Assembly (NCBI RefSeq): GCF_001613045.1
Contig: NZ_BDBP01000099.1
Location: forward strand, 1-32,608
From: Nocardia lijiangensis NBRC 108240
GTDB taxonomy: Bacteria > Actinomycetota > Actinomycetes > Mycobacteriales > Mycobacteriaceae
Direction of reading: 5' to 3'
Length of the DNA: 32,608 nt
The stretch's first letter is position 1. Each line of letters opens with the position of its first letter. The translations under genes and the position numbers were made by a program. The notes beneath the pieces were generated by a model that worked only from the letters and a program-made list of their open reading frames with translations, ran no database searches and had not been told where the DNA came from. This document shows, in pieces, positions 31,833 to 32,608 of this stretch.

Positions 31833-32222
31833 GTGACCGATCGAAACGTGCTTGGGGGGCCGCTGGAAGAGTGCGGCACCGATCCTGTGACCGGTTTCTA
31901 CCGGGACGGCTGCTGCAGCACCGGGCCGGAGGATCTGGGCAGCCATACCGTGTGCACCGTCGTCACCGCCGAGTTCCTCGAACATCAGGCGTCCATCGGC
32001 AACGACCTGAGTACGCCGCGCCCGGAGAACAACTTCCCCGGCCTGCAGCCGGGCGATCGGTGGTGCGTGGTGGCGGTGCGCTGGCTGCACGCGCACGAGG
32101 ACGGCGTCGCCGCGCCCGTGGTGCTGGCGGCCACCCACGAGAACGCCCTGGAAGTGATCTCCATGGACATCCTGCGCAAATACGCCGTCGACGTCCCCGA
32201 CGACGTGAGCGACCTGCTCTAG
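31833..32222 (+). CDS. DUF2237 family protein
   Basis: A 129-residue protein of the DUF2237 family (COG3651). It begins MTDRNVLGGPLEECGTDPVT, continues with GFYRDGCCSTGPEDLGSHTV and CTVVTAEFLEHQASIGNDL, and has FPGLQPGDRWCVVAVRWLHA. The four conserved cysteines (ECG, GCC and TVC) and the GDRWC cysteine could bind a metal or form a redox centre. The family is widespread in bacteria, and its function is unknown. The C-terminus (VISMDILRKYAVDVPDDVSD) is complete. GTG at 33 bases into this stretch's promoter region is leaderless by position; there is no ribosome site. It is divergent from ftsY. Confidence 0.93.
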   Translation: MTDRNVLGGPLEECGTDPVTGFYRDGCCSTGPEDLGSHTVCTVVTAEFLEHQASIGNDLSTPRPENNFPGLQPGDRWCVVAVRWLHAHEDGVAAPVVLAATHENALEVISMDILRKYAVDVPDDVSDLL

Positions 32223-32608
32223 GAGTCGACGCGCCCCCGGCCGCGCACCTCTCGCGGCCTCCTTCCTGCCCCGAGCACCGTGCGGCCGATCGGACCGGAT
32301 CGGATCGGCGAAGAGCTCGCCCGACGACTCGTGATCTACCGGTTCCCGACTCGCGTCCGGCCTGCCCCCGCCGATCCCGGTCCTCGCGCATAGTGCGCCC
32401 GGTCGCCGCCATCCGGCCCCTCAGCCGATCCGCCGAGGGGAGCGACGACACCGACCACCGCCGTCGGCGCGAATGCTCTTTGCGGACGACCCATTTCCGC
32501 ACCGCACTCCGCACCGCGGACTCGACAACCCGCCACAGGACCGCCGTCAGCTCGAATACCCTTCGCGGACGACCCGCTTCCGCGCCACACTCGGCACCGC
32601 GGACTCGA
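32223..32608. other. gene-free right edge with tandem repeat
   Basis: No convincing gene is visible after the DUF2237 stop. Frames on both strands lack family character. The last part is an 83-bp tandem repeat (separate entry) that continues to the window edge. The gene beyond the edge is not visible. Confidence 0.6.
32461..32608. repeat. 83-bp tandem repeat, cut by window edge
   Basis: The segment 32471-32525 recurs at 32554-32608 with about 80 percent identity. Shared blocks include GCGGACGACCC, TTCCGC and GGCACCGCGGACTCGA with small changes. The preceding CCGCCGTC-x-GC-x-CGAAT is also shared, so the whole 83-bp period is repeated. The period is not a multiple of three, which argues against a coding repeat. 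More copies may lie beyond the edge. Confidence 0.75.

Noticed and set aside
32336..32590. Minus-strand open frame near the right edge.
   Set aside because: It covers the 83-bp tandem repeat, whose period is not a multiple of three, so the two copies would be read in different frames.

Overview
The window is a high-GC chromosomal segment with frequent GTG starts and almost all genes on the minus strand. Gene content and order parallel the Mycobacterium tuberculosis stretch from xerC (Rv2894c) to ftsY (Rv2921c), recalled from general knowledge rather than aligned. A Nocardia- or Rhodococcus-like actinobacterium (order Mycobacteriales) is the best fit. No rRNA, tRNA, CRISPR array, insertion sequence or prophage was recognised.

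Layout from left to right. 1-485: two overlapping DUF202 membrane-protein genes, the first cut by the window edge. 486-1015: a stretch without an intact gene, holding a decayed fragment that resembles helicase motif Ia of RecB/UvrD. 1016-6425: xerC, dprA, comM/yifB and yraN (recombination and DNA uptake); dprA carries a long repeat-built N-terminal extension. 6597-9034: a DUF2469 gene, rnhB, lepB and rplS. 9226-12555: a six-helix membrane protein and tex. 12867-16141: two overlapping acyl-CoA synthetase genes, divergent from a GAF-LuxR regulator at 16229-17089. 17204-17572: a small glyoxalase-fold protein that looks leaderless. 17885-19825: the rpsP-khpA-rimM-trmD operon. 20107-20283: a 58-residue orphan small protein. 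20424-22883: a RibD/DHFR-like reductase, a Uma2 nuclease-fold protein and an amidohydrolase. 23141-25132: ffh and a small unknown protein. 25249-29548: the nitrogen-control operon amtB-glnB-glnD. 29959-31500: ftsY. 31833-32222: a DUF2237 gene, also apparently leaderless.

The genes fall into a few work groups. Ffh, FtsY and LepB serve co-translational export and signal-peptide removal. RpsP, RplS, RimM, TrmD, KhpA and Tex serve ribosome assembly, tRNA modification and RNA-linked processes. XerC, DprA, ComM, YraN and RNase HII handle DNA. AmtB, PII and GlnD sense and import ammonium. The acyl-CoA synthetases and the divergent regulator look like a fatty- or organic-acid activation module placed between rplS and trmD.

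Most of the window is core genome. The unusual material is concentrated in non-core sequence: three repeat arrays with periods near 80-90 bp (inside the dprA 5' end, upstream of tex, and at the right edge), the helicase remnant beside xerC, a pair of DnaA-box-like sites upstream of yraN, several strong hairpins, and the unannotated small protein. No complete new biological system was identified.
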